Shown: positions 25,798-39,874 of the stretch, piece by piece
Position numbering within the stretch: the stretch's first letter is position 1
How the letters are laid out: each line of letters begins with the position of its first letter
From: Planctomycetia bacterium
Lineage (GTDB): Bacteria; Planctomycetota; Planctomycetia; Pirellulales; PNKZ01
Length of the DNA: 64,000 nt
Direction: 5' to 3'
NCBI GenBank assembly: GCA_021413845.1
Contig: JAIOPP010000099.1
Coordinates: forward strand, 18,622-82,621
Program-made: the position numbers and the translations under genes
Notes under the pieces: model-generated
What the model was told of the DNA's origin: nothing
Seen by the model: only the letters and a program-made list of their open reading frames with translations
The model's database searches: none

Positions 25798-27522
25798 TTA
25801 CTCTACCGCTTCCGGCGACTCTGTTTGTTGGTCCGTTTGCTGAGTGGCGTTCTGCTCGTATTCGCCGAACACATCGGCCAGCACGCGACAGATTTCGCCG
25901 ATCGTGGCGTAAGCCTTCACCGCCGCGACGATCGGCGGCATCAGGTTCTCGGTCCCTCGGGCAGCCGTGCCTATCTCGGCGAGCGTCCGTTCGACGACCG
26001 CGACATCGCGATTCGCACGCACCGACCGCAAACGCTCGAGTTGCCCGGCGGTCGCTTGTTCATCCAACCTGAAGAGCGGAATCGACGGGGCTTCTCCCGT
26101 CGTGTGGCAATTCACGCCGACGATCGAGCGCTCGCGCGTGTCGATCGCCCGATTGAAGCGGTACGCCGAACGCTCGATCTCGCGCTGCGGGTAGCCGCGC
26201 TCGATCGCCGCGACCATGCCGCCGAGATCGTCGATCGCTTCGATGTAGGCTTCGGCTTCTTGCTCGATGCGGTCGGTCAGCGCTTCGACGTAGTAGCTCC
26301 CCCCGAGCGGATCGATCGTGTTGACGACGCCGCTTTCGTGCGCGATCACCTGCTGCGTGCGCAGCGCGAGCGAAACGGCTTCTTCCGTCGGCAGCGAGAG
26401 AGCTTCGTCTTTGCTGTTCGTATGCAACGACTGCGTGCCGCCGAGCACCGCGGCGAGGGCTTGAATCGTGACGCGCACGACGTTGTTTTCCGGTTGTTGC
26501 GCCGTGAGCGTTACGCCGCCGGTTTGCGTGTGGAAGCGAAGCATGCAACTACGCGGGTCTTGCGCGCCGAAACGCTCGCGCATGATGCGGGCATACAAGC
26601 GCCGGGCCGCGCGAAACTTCGCCGCTTCCTCGAACAGGTCGGTATGTGCAGCGAAAAAGAACGCCAAGCGGGGGCCGAAGTCGTCGATCGCGAGTCCGGC
26701 TTGCAGGGCCGTTTCGATGTAGCAGATCGCATCGGCCAGCGTGAAGCCGACCTCTTGCGCGGCCGTGCTGCCGGCCTCGCGAATGTGGTAGCCGCTGATG
26801 CTGATCGTGTTGAACTTCGGCGTGGCGCTCGTGCAATAAGCGAAGATATCGCTCGTGATTCGAAGCGAGGCTTGCGGCGGAAAGCGATACGTGCCGCGAG
26901 CGATATACTCTTTGAGAATGTCGTTCTGCAGTGTGCCGGTCAGCTTCGCAGGGGAAACTCCCTGTTGCTCCGCGACTGCAATGTACATCGCCAGTAAGAT
27001 CGCGCCGGTGGCGTTGATCGTCATCGAGGTCGAGACCGCGTCGAGCGGAATGCCGTCGAAGAGCGTTTCCATATCGGCGAGAGAATCGATCGCCACGCCG
27101 ACGCGCCCGACCTCGCCTACGGCTTCCGGCGCATCGCTGTCGTAACCGATTTGCGTCGGCAGATCGAACGCTACGGACAGGCCTGTGCTGCCTTGGGCGA
27201 GCAGGTAGCGATAACGTCGATTCGATTCTTCGGCGGTCGAGAAGCCGGCATATTGCCGCATCGTCCAGAGCCGGCCGCGATACATCGTCGGCTGCACGCC
27301 GCGCGTGTAGGGAAACTGACCGGGAAAGCCAAGCTTCTCGACATAGCCCTGCGCGGCATCGTCGGAAGGAAGATAGAGTCGTTCGACGGGGTCGTTGCTC
27401 GCGGTCACGAACGTCGGGATGCGCTCCGGCGATTTGCGCAGCGCGTCGGCCAGCAGGCCCGCACGCCAATCGTGGGCCGCGTCGGCGAGTTGCGTCGTCG
27501 TGTTGGGTGCGACGTTCGACAT
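25798..27522 (-). CDS. Methylmalonyl-CoA mutase, large (catalytic) subunit without B12 domain
   Basis: A 574-residue acyl-CoA mutase large subunit. [17 protein letters not shown] carries Tyr91, and [15 protein letters not shown] carries Arg221. These match the Tyr and Arg that bind the carboxylate of methylmalonyl-CoA (Y89/R207 in the Propionibacterium enzyme); isobutyryl-CoA mutases have Phe and Gln there. [12 protein letters not shown] is typical of stand-alone subunits. The cobalamin domain is encoded separately 60 bp upstream, so the active enzyme should be a two-protein complex. It isomerises succinyl-CoA and (R)-methylmalonyl-CoA using adenosylcobalamin. The MeaB-type chaperone is not in the window. 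Confidence 0.9.
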   Translation of the reverse strand: MSNVAPNTTTQLADAAHDWRAGLLADALRKSPERIPTFVTASNDPVERLYLPSDDAAQGYVEKLGFPGQFPYTRGVQPTMYRGRLWTMRQYAGFSTAEESNRRYRYLLAQGSTGLSVAFDLPTQIGYDSDAPEAVGEVGRVGVAIDSLADMETLFDGIPLDAVSTSMTINATGAILLAMYIAVAEQQGVSPAKLTGTLQNDILKEYIARGTYRFPPQASLRITSDIFAYCTSATPKFNTISISGYHIREAGSTAAQEVGFTLADAICYIETALQAGLAIDDFGPRLAFFFAAHTDLFEEAAKFRAARRLYARIMRERFGAQDPRSCMLRFHTQTGGVTLTAQQPENNVVRVTIQALAAVLGGTQSLHTNSKDEALSLPTEEAVSLALRTQQVIAHESGVVNTIDPLGGSYYVEALTDRIEQEAEAYIEAIDDLGGMVAAIERGYPQREIERSAYRFNRAIDTRERSIVGVNCHTTGEAPSIPLFRLDEQATAGQLERLRSVRANRDVAVVERTLAEIGTAARGTENLMPPIVAAVKAYATIGEICRVLADVFGEYEQNATQQTDQQTESPEAVE

Positions 27523-27582
27523 GAATCCCAGGCTCGATTCTCGGCAAAGAGTAATTGCGCTACGGACTGCCCGATTCTCAAC

Positions 27583-28089
27583 TCAAACCTGCGCGACATC
27601 CGTGTTCGCGACCGTGATCTTCGCTCCGCCGAGCACACGCTCGAACGCCGCGACGATCTCGGCCGCAGACGCGCCGGGCGTGAACACGGCTTGCACTCCG
27701 AGCGACATTAAAAAATCGACATCTTTCGCAGGGATGACGCCCCCCCCGAACAGATAAATGTGGCTCGCATCCCGTTCTTTCAGGGCCTCGACCACCTGAG
27801 CGAACAAGAAATTATGCGCTCCAGATAAGAGGCTTAGGCCGATGGCGTCGACTTGGCGGAAAATTCCCGCAGCGACAATCTGTCGTGGAGTTCGACGGAT
27901 GCCGGTGTAGGAAACTTCAAAGCCTGCATCGCGCAAGACTTGCGCCACGTACTTCGCTCCACGGTCGTGGCCGTCGAGGCCCGGCTTGGCGATGAGGATT
28001 CGTTTGGGTTGTGGAAAACCGAGAGGGGGCACCGGTGCGGTCGACGTCGGTTGCCAGAACTCCGGAATCGATTGGCGCGAATTTTCCAT
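27583..28089 (-). CDS. Methylmalonyl-CoA mutase, small cobalamin-binding subunit
   Basis: A 168-residue B12-binding domain protein. KRILIAKPGLDGHDRGAKYV contains the base-off DxHxxG motif (Asp39, His41, Gly44); His41 should be the lower axial cobalt ligand. SLLSGAHNFLF and LFGGGVIPAKD complete the fold. It pairs with the large subunit just downstream. Its ATG shares one base with the PKS stop codon (TAATG), so it is translationally coupled to the PKS. That is strong evidence for a joint role. An N-terminal Pro-rich segment of about 27 residues is extra. Confidence 0.92.
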   Translation of the reverse strand: MENSRQSIPEFWQPTSTAPVPPLGFPQPKRILIAKPGLDGHDRGAKYVAQVLRDAGFEVSYTGIRRTPRQIVAAGIFRQVDAIGLSLLSGAHNFLFAQVVEALKERDASHIYLFGGGVIPAKDVDFLMSLGVQAVFTPGASAAEIVAAFERVLGGAKITVANTDVAQV

Positions 28090-31000
28090 TAATGTCGCAC
28101 CTCGACGGTGTCCGGCGAACTGGCCGGCTCGGCGACTCTCGGTGCATTAAGAAACGCCTCATCGCTCGAGGCGGCTGGCCTCGCGACGGGGCGGCGTCGG
28201 CCTGAGTAGGCCGCTTCCGCGCGGTCGATCGCTTTGCGAAGTTTCGTCGCCAACGTACGGACGTGCGGCTCGAGCACCATGCTGTCGTGATCGCCGGGCA
28301 CTTCCTGCAACTCGACTTCGACCCCATGCTGCGACCAGCCGTTGTCGGGGAAGATGAAGCGGCGATCGTGGTTGATCATCCGGTTCGGACCGAAGACGTG
28401 CGTCGGCTTCTGTCGCGGACGAAGCAGCAACATTTTTCCGTGGTAGTCGGGCGTCCGATACAAGTCGCACGCTTTGAGGAACGCTTGCTGGATCGTGGCG
28501 GAGTGATACTGCGTCGTTTCGGTCGGCGCGCTTTTCGGGAACAAGCGGTTCATCAGCTTGCGATATTCCCAAGCGCAGCGATCGGAGATGAAGTTCCAGA
28601 AGTAGCGATGCTTTTCCTTAGCGATCCGTTGCAGATGCATTTGGATCTTTTCGCTGACCCACAATTCGCGACTCACCGGCAGCGGCGTGTCGAGCATGCA
28701 CAACAGCGCTACCTCTTCGCCGGCGGCTTTGAGTTGCCGTGCCATTTCGTAAGCCGTGATGCCGCCGCCCGAGAAGCCCGCGAGCAGGTAAGGCCCTTGC
28801 GGCTGCACCGTGCGCAGTTCGCGCAGATAGTCGACTGCCATCTCCTCGAAGGTTTCGTGCGGCTCGTGCTCGCCGTAGAGCCCGCGAGCTTGCAGGCCGT
28901 AGCAAGGACGATCGTTCCCGACGAGATGAGCCAAATGCCGTAGATTCAGAATGTTTCCGAACATGCCCGCGACGATGAAGAGCGGCCGTTTCGAGTTGCC
29001 GGCCCCTTCGTGCATCGCCACGAGATGCGTGTAGCGCGTCGTCTGTCTCTCCGGCTTCGCTTGCGCCGGCGAGTTCGTTCCGGCGGCATCGCCGATCTCC
29101 GCGCGAATCAGGTTGGCGCAGGCTTCGATCGTCGGCGCGCCGAACAACACCGAAATCGGGAACTCGACATGGAACGACTTTTTGATCTGCGCGAACAGCC
29201 GAACCGCGATCAACGAATGCCCCCCGAGATCGAAGAAGCTATCGCGAACGCCGATCGACTCGACCCCCAGCAACTCGCTCCAGATACCGACCAGAGTTCG
29301 TTCGAGATCGTCGCGCGGCTCGATAAGCTCCCCTTCGATCTGCGGTCGGGCGAACTTCGCCGACCCGTCGGTCTTTGCCGTCTCGACGATTGCATCGGCC
29401 TGGCGAATGAGTGCCGGAAGATCGAGCGAAGAGACGATCGATACGGCACTCGTCGAGCGGCGGAGCACCGCGGCGAACGCTTCGGCCCCTTCTTCGCTAC
29501 GAATGCCGTTGCGCAAGTTGCGACGGAACGCAAGTTCGGTTCGCGACGCCGGCTCGCGCTCGATGTCGTTCGTGCCGGTCGCTTCGAGCGCCGCGCCGAC
29601 GAAGCCGGCCGAGGTCGGGATGGCGTCGGCAGTGAAAATCTCCGGGCTCGCCAAACGCTTGAGCGTGAACTCGGCGACTTCGAGCAAGACCCGGCCCGAG
29701 CGGTCGGTGACCGTGATGTCGAACGTGGCGAAAGGAGCGTCGACTTTGTTAACGCCGTGCCCGCGAACCCAACTGACGATCTCGGCTTCGAGCGGAGCGA
29801 AGTATTGAAGTTGTTTGTACGACACCGGCACCCAAAGATCGCGCGAGTTTTCGTAGCCGTCGATGAGGCTCATCGCGAACCCGGTGGCGAGGTCCAGCAG
29901 CGCCGGATGGAGTCGGTACTGTTCCAAGTCGCCGAGGAACTTCCGCGGCAGGGCGAGATGTGCTAAGGCTTCGTTGTCGCCGTAGGCGATCGCTTGAAGC
30001 ACACGCCAGCGAGGACCGAAACGGAGATGGTCTTCTTGCTTGGTGCGGAGTTCGCCGTGGTTATTGGCTTCGCGCAGCCGCTCGCAACGCAGGTCGATCG
30101 CGGCGATGTCGATGTCGACATTCGCCGGTGCCTCGGCATCGCTCAAGATCAGCCGACCTTGAGCGTGCAGGTCCCAATTGCCGGTGCGGTCGACGGTAGG
30201 AAGCCGACTCTGCACGCGGAAGTCATACCCTTCGGCACTCCGCGCGAGCACGACGCCGACCTCGCGTGAGCCGTCGTCTTCCAGTGCCAGCGGCCGAAGG
30301 AAGAAGAGGTCTTCCAGCGTGAAGCCGCCTGTCTCGCCGACTTCCGCCAAGGCGCTGCGGGCCAGTTCCAAATAACCGGTGCCGGGCAACATCGCTTGTC
30401 CGCCGGCGGTTCGATGTTCGTCGTAGACCCAATGCGCGGCGACCGAATGACGTCCGATGAGCGCCACTTCGGCGTCGTGCAAGTTGCCGAGCCGATAGTC
30501 GAACAACGGATGCACGACCGGCTCCTCGCGATCGCTCGCCGGCGCGGTCGAGTCGGCGACGGGTTTGGCCGTCATGCCGACTTCGTTCCAGATTCCCCAA
30601 TTCAAAGCGACGACGAACCGATCGGCGCGGCAACGGCTTTGCGCATAGGTGTTCAAGAAGGCGTTCGCTGCGACGTAATCGACTTGTCCTGCCGGGCAGA
30701 TCGCCGTGCTCGTCGACGAGAACAACACGAAGAAGTCGAGTCGCTCGTCGGCAAGCAATTGATCGAGTACGAGCGTGCCGTGAACCTTCGGTGCGAAGAC
30801 CTCTTCGGCATCGCTTTGCGTCTTGAACGGAATTAGGTCGTCGCGAATGGTGCCGGCCGCATGGACGACGCCGTGCAATCCGCCGAACCGTTTTTTCGCC
30901 GTCGCCACGACGCCGCGCATCGCTTCCAGATCGGTCACGTCGGCTTCGGCCAGCAACACTTCGGCCCCGAGCGATTCCAGCTCGCGCACCTTTTGAATCT

Positions 31001-34000
31001 TGCGGCTCACGGCCTCGTCGTCGGCATGGCTGCGGAGCCAAGTGTCCCATTCGCCGGCGGGGGGCAGCGTCGAACGTCCGACGAGAACGAGCTTCGCTTT
31101 CGCCGTGCGCGCGAGATGCTCCGCCACGACGAGACCGATCCCGCCGAGCCCTCCGGTAAGCAGGTAGACGCCGTTTTTGCGGACCCGATCGACGACGGCT
31201 TGGGCTTCCCCGAGCGGTGCGGCGCCGGCCGGCGATTGCTTCACGTAAGCGAGCTCGTAGCGGCGATCGTCGCGCAGCGCCGTGCGCCGATTCGCCGGCG
31301 GTTGCGCGAGTTCGTCGAACAATTGCGCTACGATGGTTTCCAGTTGCTCCGTCGCGCGGCGTTTGCCGCCGAAGCGGCGCGGCTGCGGCAGCGCTACGTC
31401 GATCGTGTCGCAAGTCGTGCCGGTGAGCTCGCGCGGAATCACGCCGACCGGGCCAAGCACCGTTCCCTTTTCCGGATACGGCAGGGCCTCGTCGCGAGTC
31501 TGCTGCATTCCGCTCGTCACGACCGAAATGTGCAGCGGGCCCGGCAGCGCTTCCGCGCCGATCGCCTGAGCCAAGAAGAGCAAGCTGTAGAACCCATGCT
31601 CTTGATTGCGATGAAAGAAACTCGAGCCGGGCCGGAACGATTCGTCTTTCGTCGTCAGCCACAGATGCACGATGCGGCTCGGCACCTTGCCGCCGGCGAC
31701 GAGCGCTCGCACGAGGGCATCGTAACCGTCGCGACCATGTTCCGGGGCGAGGACGTAACTGTCGGCGCCGTGCCGCGCGAAGGCATCGCCGGGGCGAACC
31801 GTGACGACTTCATGGCCGCGCGAACGAAGTCGGGCGACGAGCCGATCGCCGAGGCCTGCTTCGTCGACGAAGACGAGCCAAGTGGTCGGCGCGAGCGTTT
31901 CGTCGGCTTCTTCGACTTCGCGCTGTTTCCAAGTCGGACGATAGAACCATTTGTTTGGATCGGCGATGCGCTCGGGCAGCGAAGCGCCGGCTTGCTCGGC
32001 AGTGCTCCCCTTACCCGGCTCGATCCAGTAGCGGCTCCGTTGAAACGGATAGCTCGGAAGTTCGATTCGATGCCGACGTTGGTTCGGCCACAGCAGTGCT
32101 TCGTCGATCGCCACGTCGACGGCCCACAGCCGGCCGAGCGCCGTGAGAAAGAACGCCGCATCGTTGACCGTTTCCTTCGCATGCTTGAGCGACGAAATGA
32201 TCGTTTGCGACTGTTGCAGTTCGCGATGTTGCCGCGCGAGCGAACCGAGAGTCTTGCCCGGCCCGACTTCGAGCATCACTCGTCCCGGAGTCTTGAGCAA
32301 CGTCGAGATGTTATCGGCGAAACGGATAGTGTGGCGCAAATGACCGACCCAATAGAGCGGATCGATCGCTTCCGCGTCGGTGAGCCACGTGCCGGTCCGG
32401 TTCGAGACGATCGGCAACGTCGGCTTGCGGAGCGGAATGCTCCGAAGATACGCGGCGAAATCGGCTAAGATCGGTTCGAGCAGTCGCGAATGGGCCGCGA
32501 TCTTGATCGGGATCCGTTTGGCTTCGACGCCGTCGTCGCTGAGCCGCGCGGCGAACGCTTCGATCGCTCCGTTCGTGCCGGAGACGGTGCAAAGTTCCGG
32601 ACCGTTGATCGTGGCGAGGTCGAGCGCATCGCCCAACATCGGCAGCAGCACTTCCGCCGCGAGCGGAACGCTGAGCATTCCGCCGGCTGTGACGCGCTCG
32701 AACAGTTTTCCGCGCAAGGTGACTAAGCCGAGCCCATCTTCGAACGAGAAGACCCCAGCCACGGCGCCGGCCGTGTTCTCGCCGAGGCTATGGCCGAGCA
32801 AGGCGGCGGGTTTGACGCCGCGCGAGATCCAAAGCTGCGCGAGGGCGTATTCGCAGAGATAGAGCGCAGGGAGCTGAATGGAAGGCCGCTCCCAGAGCCC
32901 CTTCGAGGCCGCGTCGCGTTCGTCTTGGGCGAACCAAAGTGCGCGGAGATCGATGTCGAGTTTGCCGTCGAGCCAAGCGAGGCCCCGATCGATCCATTGT
33001 CGATAAACCGGCTCGGAGTCGTACAGTTCGCAGCCCATCCGAGGATACTGCGCGCCGCCGCCGGGAAACATGAACACGACCGATGGTTTCGCATCGGCTG
33101 CTTTGTGCGTGAACACACGCGCGGCGGGGTTCGCGTCGAGCAACGTAGCCGCTTCTTCATGCGAGCTCGCGGCGACGACGCGCCGGACGTCGAACTTCTT
33201 GCGCCCTTGAAACAAAGTGTAAGCGACATCGGCGAGCTTCTGCTCGGGATGGGCTCGCAAGTGTTCGGCAAGGCGGCGAGCCGCATCGTCGAGGGCTGCG
33301 CGGTTGCGCGCCGAGAGCGTGAGCAATTGAGTCGGTTCGCCATTGGACGACTCCGGCCGCTGCGGCGCTTCTTCGAGGATCAGATGCGCGTTCGTGCCGC
33401 CGACGCCGAGCGAGTTGACCGCGGCGCGGCGCGGCGTCGGGCCGGCGGCCCAATCGCGCAACTTCGCGTTCACCTGAAACGGCGAGGACTCGAAATCGAT
33501 CGCCGGGTTCGGGGCCTCGAAGTTCAGGCTGGCCGGAAGTTGCTTGTGTTCCAAACTCAGCACGACTTTCGACACGCCGACGACTCCGGCCGCCGTGTCG
33601 AGATGGCCGATGTTCGTCTTCACGGAACCGATCGCGCAGAAACCTTTGCGGTCGGTCGATTGTCGGTAGGCATGCGTCAATGCCGCGATTTCGATCGGGT
33701 CGCCGATCGGCGTGCCGGTGCCGTGGCATTCGACGTAGCCGATCGAATCGGCCGGCACGTCGGCCACGGCCATCGCTTCGGCCATCGCCGCGGATTGCCC
33801 TTCCACGCTCGGCGCGAAGTACCCGACTTTTCCAGCGCCGTCGTTGTTCACGGCCGAGCCTTTGACGATCGCCAACACGCGATCTCCGTCACGCAGAGCG
33901 TCTTCCAAACGACGCAACGCGATCACGCCCGCTCCGCTGCCGAAGATCGTCCCTTGCGAGCGATGATCGAAAGCGCGGCAATGCCCGTCGGGCGAGAGGA

Positions 34001-34685
34001 TTTCATTCTTCTTGTAGAGATAACCCTGGCGATGCGGCAGCTCGATCGTCGAGCCGCCGGCGAGCGCCATATCGCATTCCCCCGCGAGCAGGCTTTGGCA
34101 GGCGGTATGAATCGCGACGAGCGATGTCGAGCAAGCGGTCTGCACGCTGACGCTCGGGCCTTTCAGATCGAAGCAATAGGAGACGCGCGTCGCCAGAAAA
34201 TCCTTGTCGTTGCCCGTATGACGCAGCAGGAACATGCCGACCGAGTCGACGAGTTCCGGATTCGTGAGAATGTTTTGTTGGAAGTACGATCCCATTCCGC
34301 AACCGGCGAAGACACCGATTCGGCCGTCGAACTTGTCGGGCGTGCGCGCCCCGTTTTCGAGCGCTTCCCAAGCGCATTCCAGAAAGTGGCGATGTTGCGG
34401 GTCCATGATCGCCGCTTCTTTGGCGCTGAGCCCGAAGAATTCGGCATCGAACAACTCGACGCCGTCGAGAACGGCGCCGGCCTTCACGTAGTTCGGATCG
34501 TCGAGCAATTCCTGTGCGACACCGGCGGCGGTAAGCTCGGCATCCGTGAAACGCCGCACCGATTCGACGCCGTCGTGCAGGTTCTGCCAGAAGCGGGCCG
34601 ACGAATCGGCACCCGGCACGTGCAGCCCGAGACCGATCACCGCGATATCGTTGGGACCGGGTTGAAAGTCTGCTGCTAAGGTCAT
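28089..34685 (-). CDS. Type I polyketide synthase, KS-AT-KR-DH-ACP-TE
   Basis: A 2198-residue single-module PKS; ATG 34685 is chosen because KS homology begins about 12 residues later. KS (12-440): Cys185 in QTACSTS, His321 in HGTGTPIGDP, His361 in NIGHLDTAAG. AT (535-890): Ser633 in GHSLGE and the specificity loop IAAHS at 729-733. KR (about 910-1370): TGGLGGIG at 1177, Asp pair in TIRDDLI, Tyr1337. DH (1390-1680): His1424 and Asp1598 (HPALLD). ACP: Ser1824 in DLGGHSL. TE: Ser1972 in GFSGG, His2133. KR before DH is unusual. It likely receives an acyl group from the upstream NRPS and releases a reduced, dehydrated product. Confidence 0.92.
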   Translation of the reverse strand: MTLAADFQPGPNDIAVIGLGLHVPGADSSARFWQNLHDGVESVRRFTDAELTAAGVAQELLDDPNYVKAGAVLDGVELFDAEFFGLSAKEAAIMDPQHRHFLECAWEALENGARTPDKFDGRIGVFAGCGMGSYFQQNILTNPELVDSVGMFLLRHTGNDKDFLATRVSYCFDLKGPSVSVQTACSTSLVAIHTACQSLLAGECDMALAGGSTIELPHRQGYLYKKNEILSPDGHCRAFDHRSQGTIFGSGAGVIALRRLEDALRDGDRVLAIVKGSAVNNDGAGKVGYFAPSVEGQSAAMAEAMAVADVPADSIGYVECHGTGTPIGDPIEIAALTHAYRQSTDRKGFCAIGSVKTNIGHLDTAAGVVGVSKVVLSLEHKQLPASLNFEAPNPAIDFESSPFQVNAKLRDWAAGPTPRRAAVNSLGVGGTNAHLILEEAPQRPESSNGEPTQLLTLSARNRAALDDAARRLAEHLRAHPEQKLADVAYTLFQGRKKFDVRRVVAASSHEEAATLLDANPAARVFTHKAADAKPSVVFMFPGGGAQYPRMGCELYDSEPVYRQWIDRGLAWLDGKLDIDLRALWFAQDERDAASKGLWERPSIQLPALYLCEYALAQLWISRGVKPAALLGHSLGENTAGAVAGVFSFEDGLGLVTLRGKLFERVTAGGMLSVPLAAEVLLPMLGDALDLATINGPELCTVSGTNGAIEAFAARLSDDGVEAKRIPIKIAAHSRLLEPILADFAAYLRSIPLRKPTLPIVSNRTGTWLTDAEAIDPLYWVGHLRHTIRFADNISTLLKTPGRVMLEVGPGKTLGSLARQHRELQQSQTIISSLKHAKETVNDAAFFLTALGRLWAVDVAIDEALLWPNQRRHRIELPSYPFQRSRYWIEPGKGSTAEQAGASLPERIADPNKWFYRPTWKQREVEEADETLAPTTWLVFVDEAGLGDRLVARLRSRGHEVVTVRPGDAFARHGADSYVLAPEHGRDGYDALVRALVAGGKVPSRIVHLWLTTKDESFRPGSSFFHRNQEHGFYSLLFLAQAIGAEALPGPLHISVVTSGMQQTRDEALPYPEKGTVLGPVGVIPRELTGTTCDTIDVALPQPRRFGGKRRATEQLETIVAQLFDELAQPPANRRTALRDDRRYELAYVKQSPAGAAPLGEAQAVVDRVRKNGVYLLTGGLGGIGLVVAEHLARTAKAKLVLVGRSTLPPAGEWDTWLRSHADDEAVSRKIQKVRELESLGAEVLLAEADVTDLEAMRGVVATAKKRFGGLHGVVHAAGTIRDDLIPFKTQSDAEEVFAPKVHGTLVLDQLLADERLDFFVLFSSTSTAICPAGQVDYVAANAFLNTYAQSRCRADRFVVALNWGIWNEVGMTAKPVADSTAPASDREEPVVHPLFDYRLGNLHDAEVALIGRHSVAAHWVYDEHRTAGGQAMLPGTGYLELARSALAEVGETGGFTLEDLFFLRPLALEDDGSREVGVVLARSAEGYDFRVQSRLPTVDRTGNWDLHAQGRLILSDAEAPANVDIDIAAIDLRCERLREANNHGELRTKQEDHLRFGPRWRVLQAIAYGDNEALAHLALPRKFLGDLEQYRLHPALLDLATGFAMSLIDGYENSRDLWVPVSYKQLQYFAPLEAEIVSWVRGHGVNKVDAPFATFDITVTDRSGRVLLEVAEFTLKRLASPEIFTADAIPTSAGFVGAALEATGTNDIEREPASRTELAFRRNLRNGIRSEEGAEAFAAVLRRSTSAVSIVSSLDLPALIRQADAIVETAKTDGSAKFARPQIEGELIEPRDDLERTLVGIWSELLGVESIGVRDSFFDLGGHSLIAVRLFAQIKKSFHVEFPISVLFGAPTIEACANLIRAEIGDAAGTNSPAQAKPERQTTRYTHLVAMHEGAGNSKRPLFIVAGMFGNILNLRHLAHLVGNDRPCYGLQARGLYGEHEPHETFEEMAVDYLRELRTVQPQGPYLLAGFSGGGITAYEMARQLKAAGEEVALLCMLDTPLPVSRELWVSEKIQMHLQRIAKEKHRYFWNFISDRCAWEYRKLMNRLFPKSAPTETTQYHSATIQQAFLKACDLYRTPDYHGKMLLLRPRQKPTHVFGPNRMINHDRRFIFPDNGWSQHGVEVELQEVPGDHDSMVLEPHVRTLATKLRKAIDRAEAAYSGRRRPVARPAASSDEAFLNAPRVAEPASSPDTVEVRH

Positions 34686-34768
34686 TGCGTTCGTCCGATA
34701 AGGCACAAGGCGAAGCGAAGGAAAAGTCGACGGGCGAGGCGAACGTGCTGCGTGTGATTCAAGTGGGG

Positions 34769-39541
<4,773 letters not shown>

Positions 39542-39874
39542 CTGGGAGGCCTTATCGATGTGTGGGATTCTCCGTCGGCGCGAAGCGAACCCGGGTGCGC
39601 AGCGACGACGGCCGGCGAAATCGAGAGACGGAGAATCGAACCCGAAGCGCGGAACTCCGCCGCGCGCTCGTGTTGATCCTCAGAACCGATATCGCCTAAC
39701 AGATATCTACTATGTTTTTCCGCCTGATCGGTAAAAAACAGCTATGTTTCCCCAAGAGTACGACACTTGAATTGCGCGCTGTCGGAGGCCCGTGGAACAC
39801 CACACGACGACGATAGCGATGGCAACGGTTGTAGCGCCCAGACCCCTTCTTTCGATCTTGCCGGAACGTCCGCT
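39542..39874. promoter_or_regulatory. Divergent control region of the NRPS-PKS operon and the glycan cluster
   Basis: A 333-bp gene-free stretch. Its middle (39690-39750) is much more AT-rich than the surroundings. Two imperfect direct repeats, CTATGTTTTTCC at 39710-39721 and CTATGTTTCCCC at 39742-39753, lie 32 bp apart, about three helical turns. Two GATATC sites are at 39688 and 39702. I take it as the shared promoter/operator region. No consensus -35/-10 pair is certain. Confidence 0.45.

Noticed and set aside
30861..32468. Long rightward frames inside the PKS and NRPS genes
   Set aside because: All are antisense to catalytic domains with conserved residues, and none has a recognisable domain or ribosome site.
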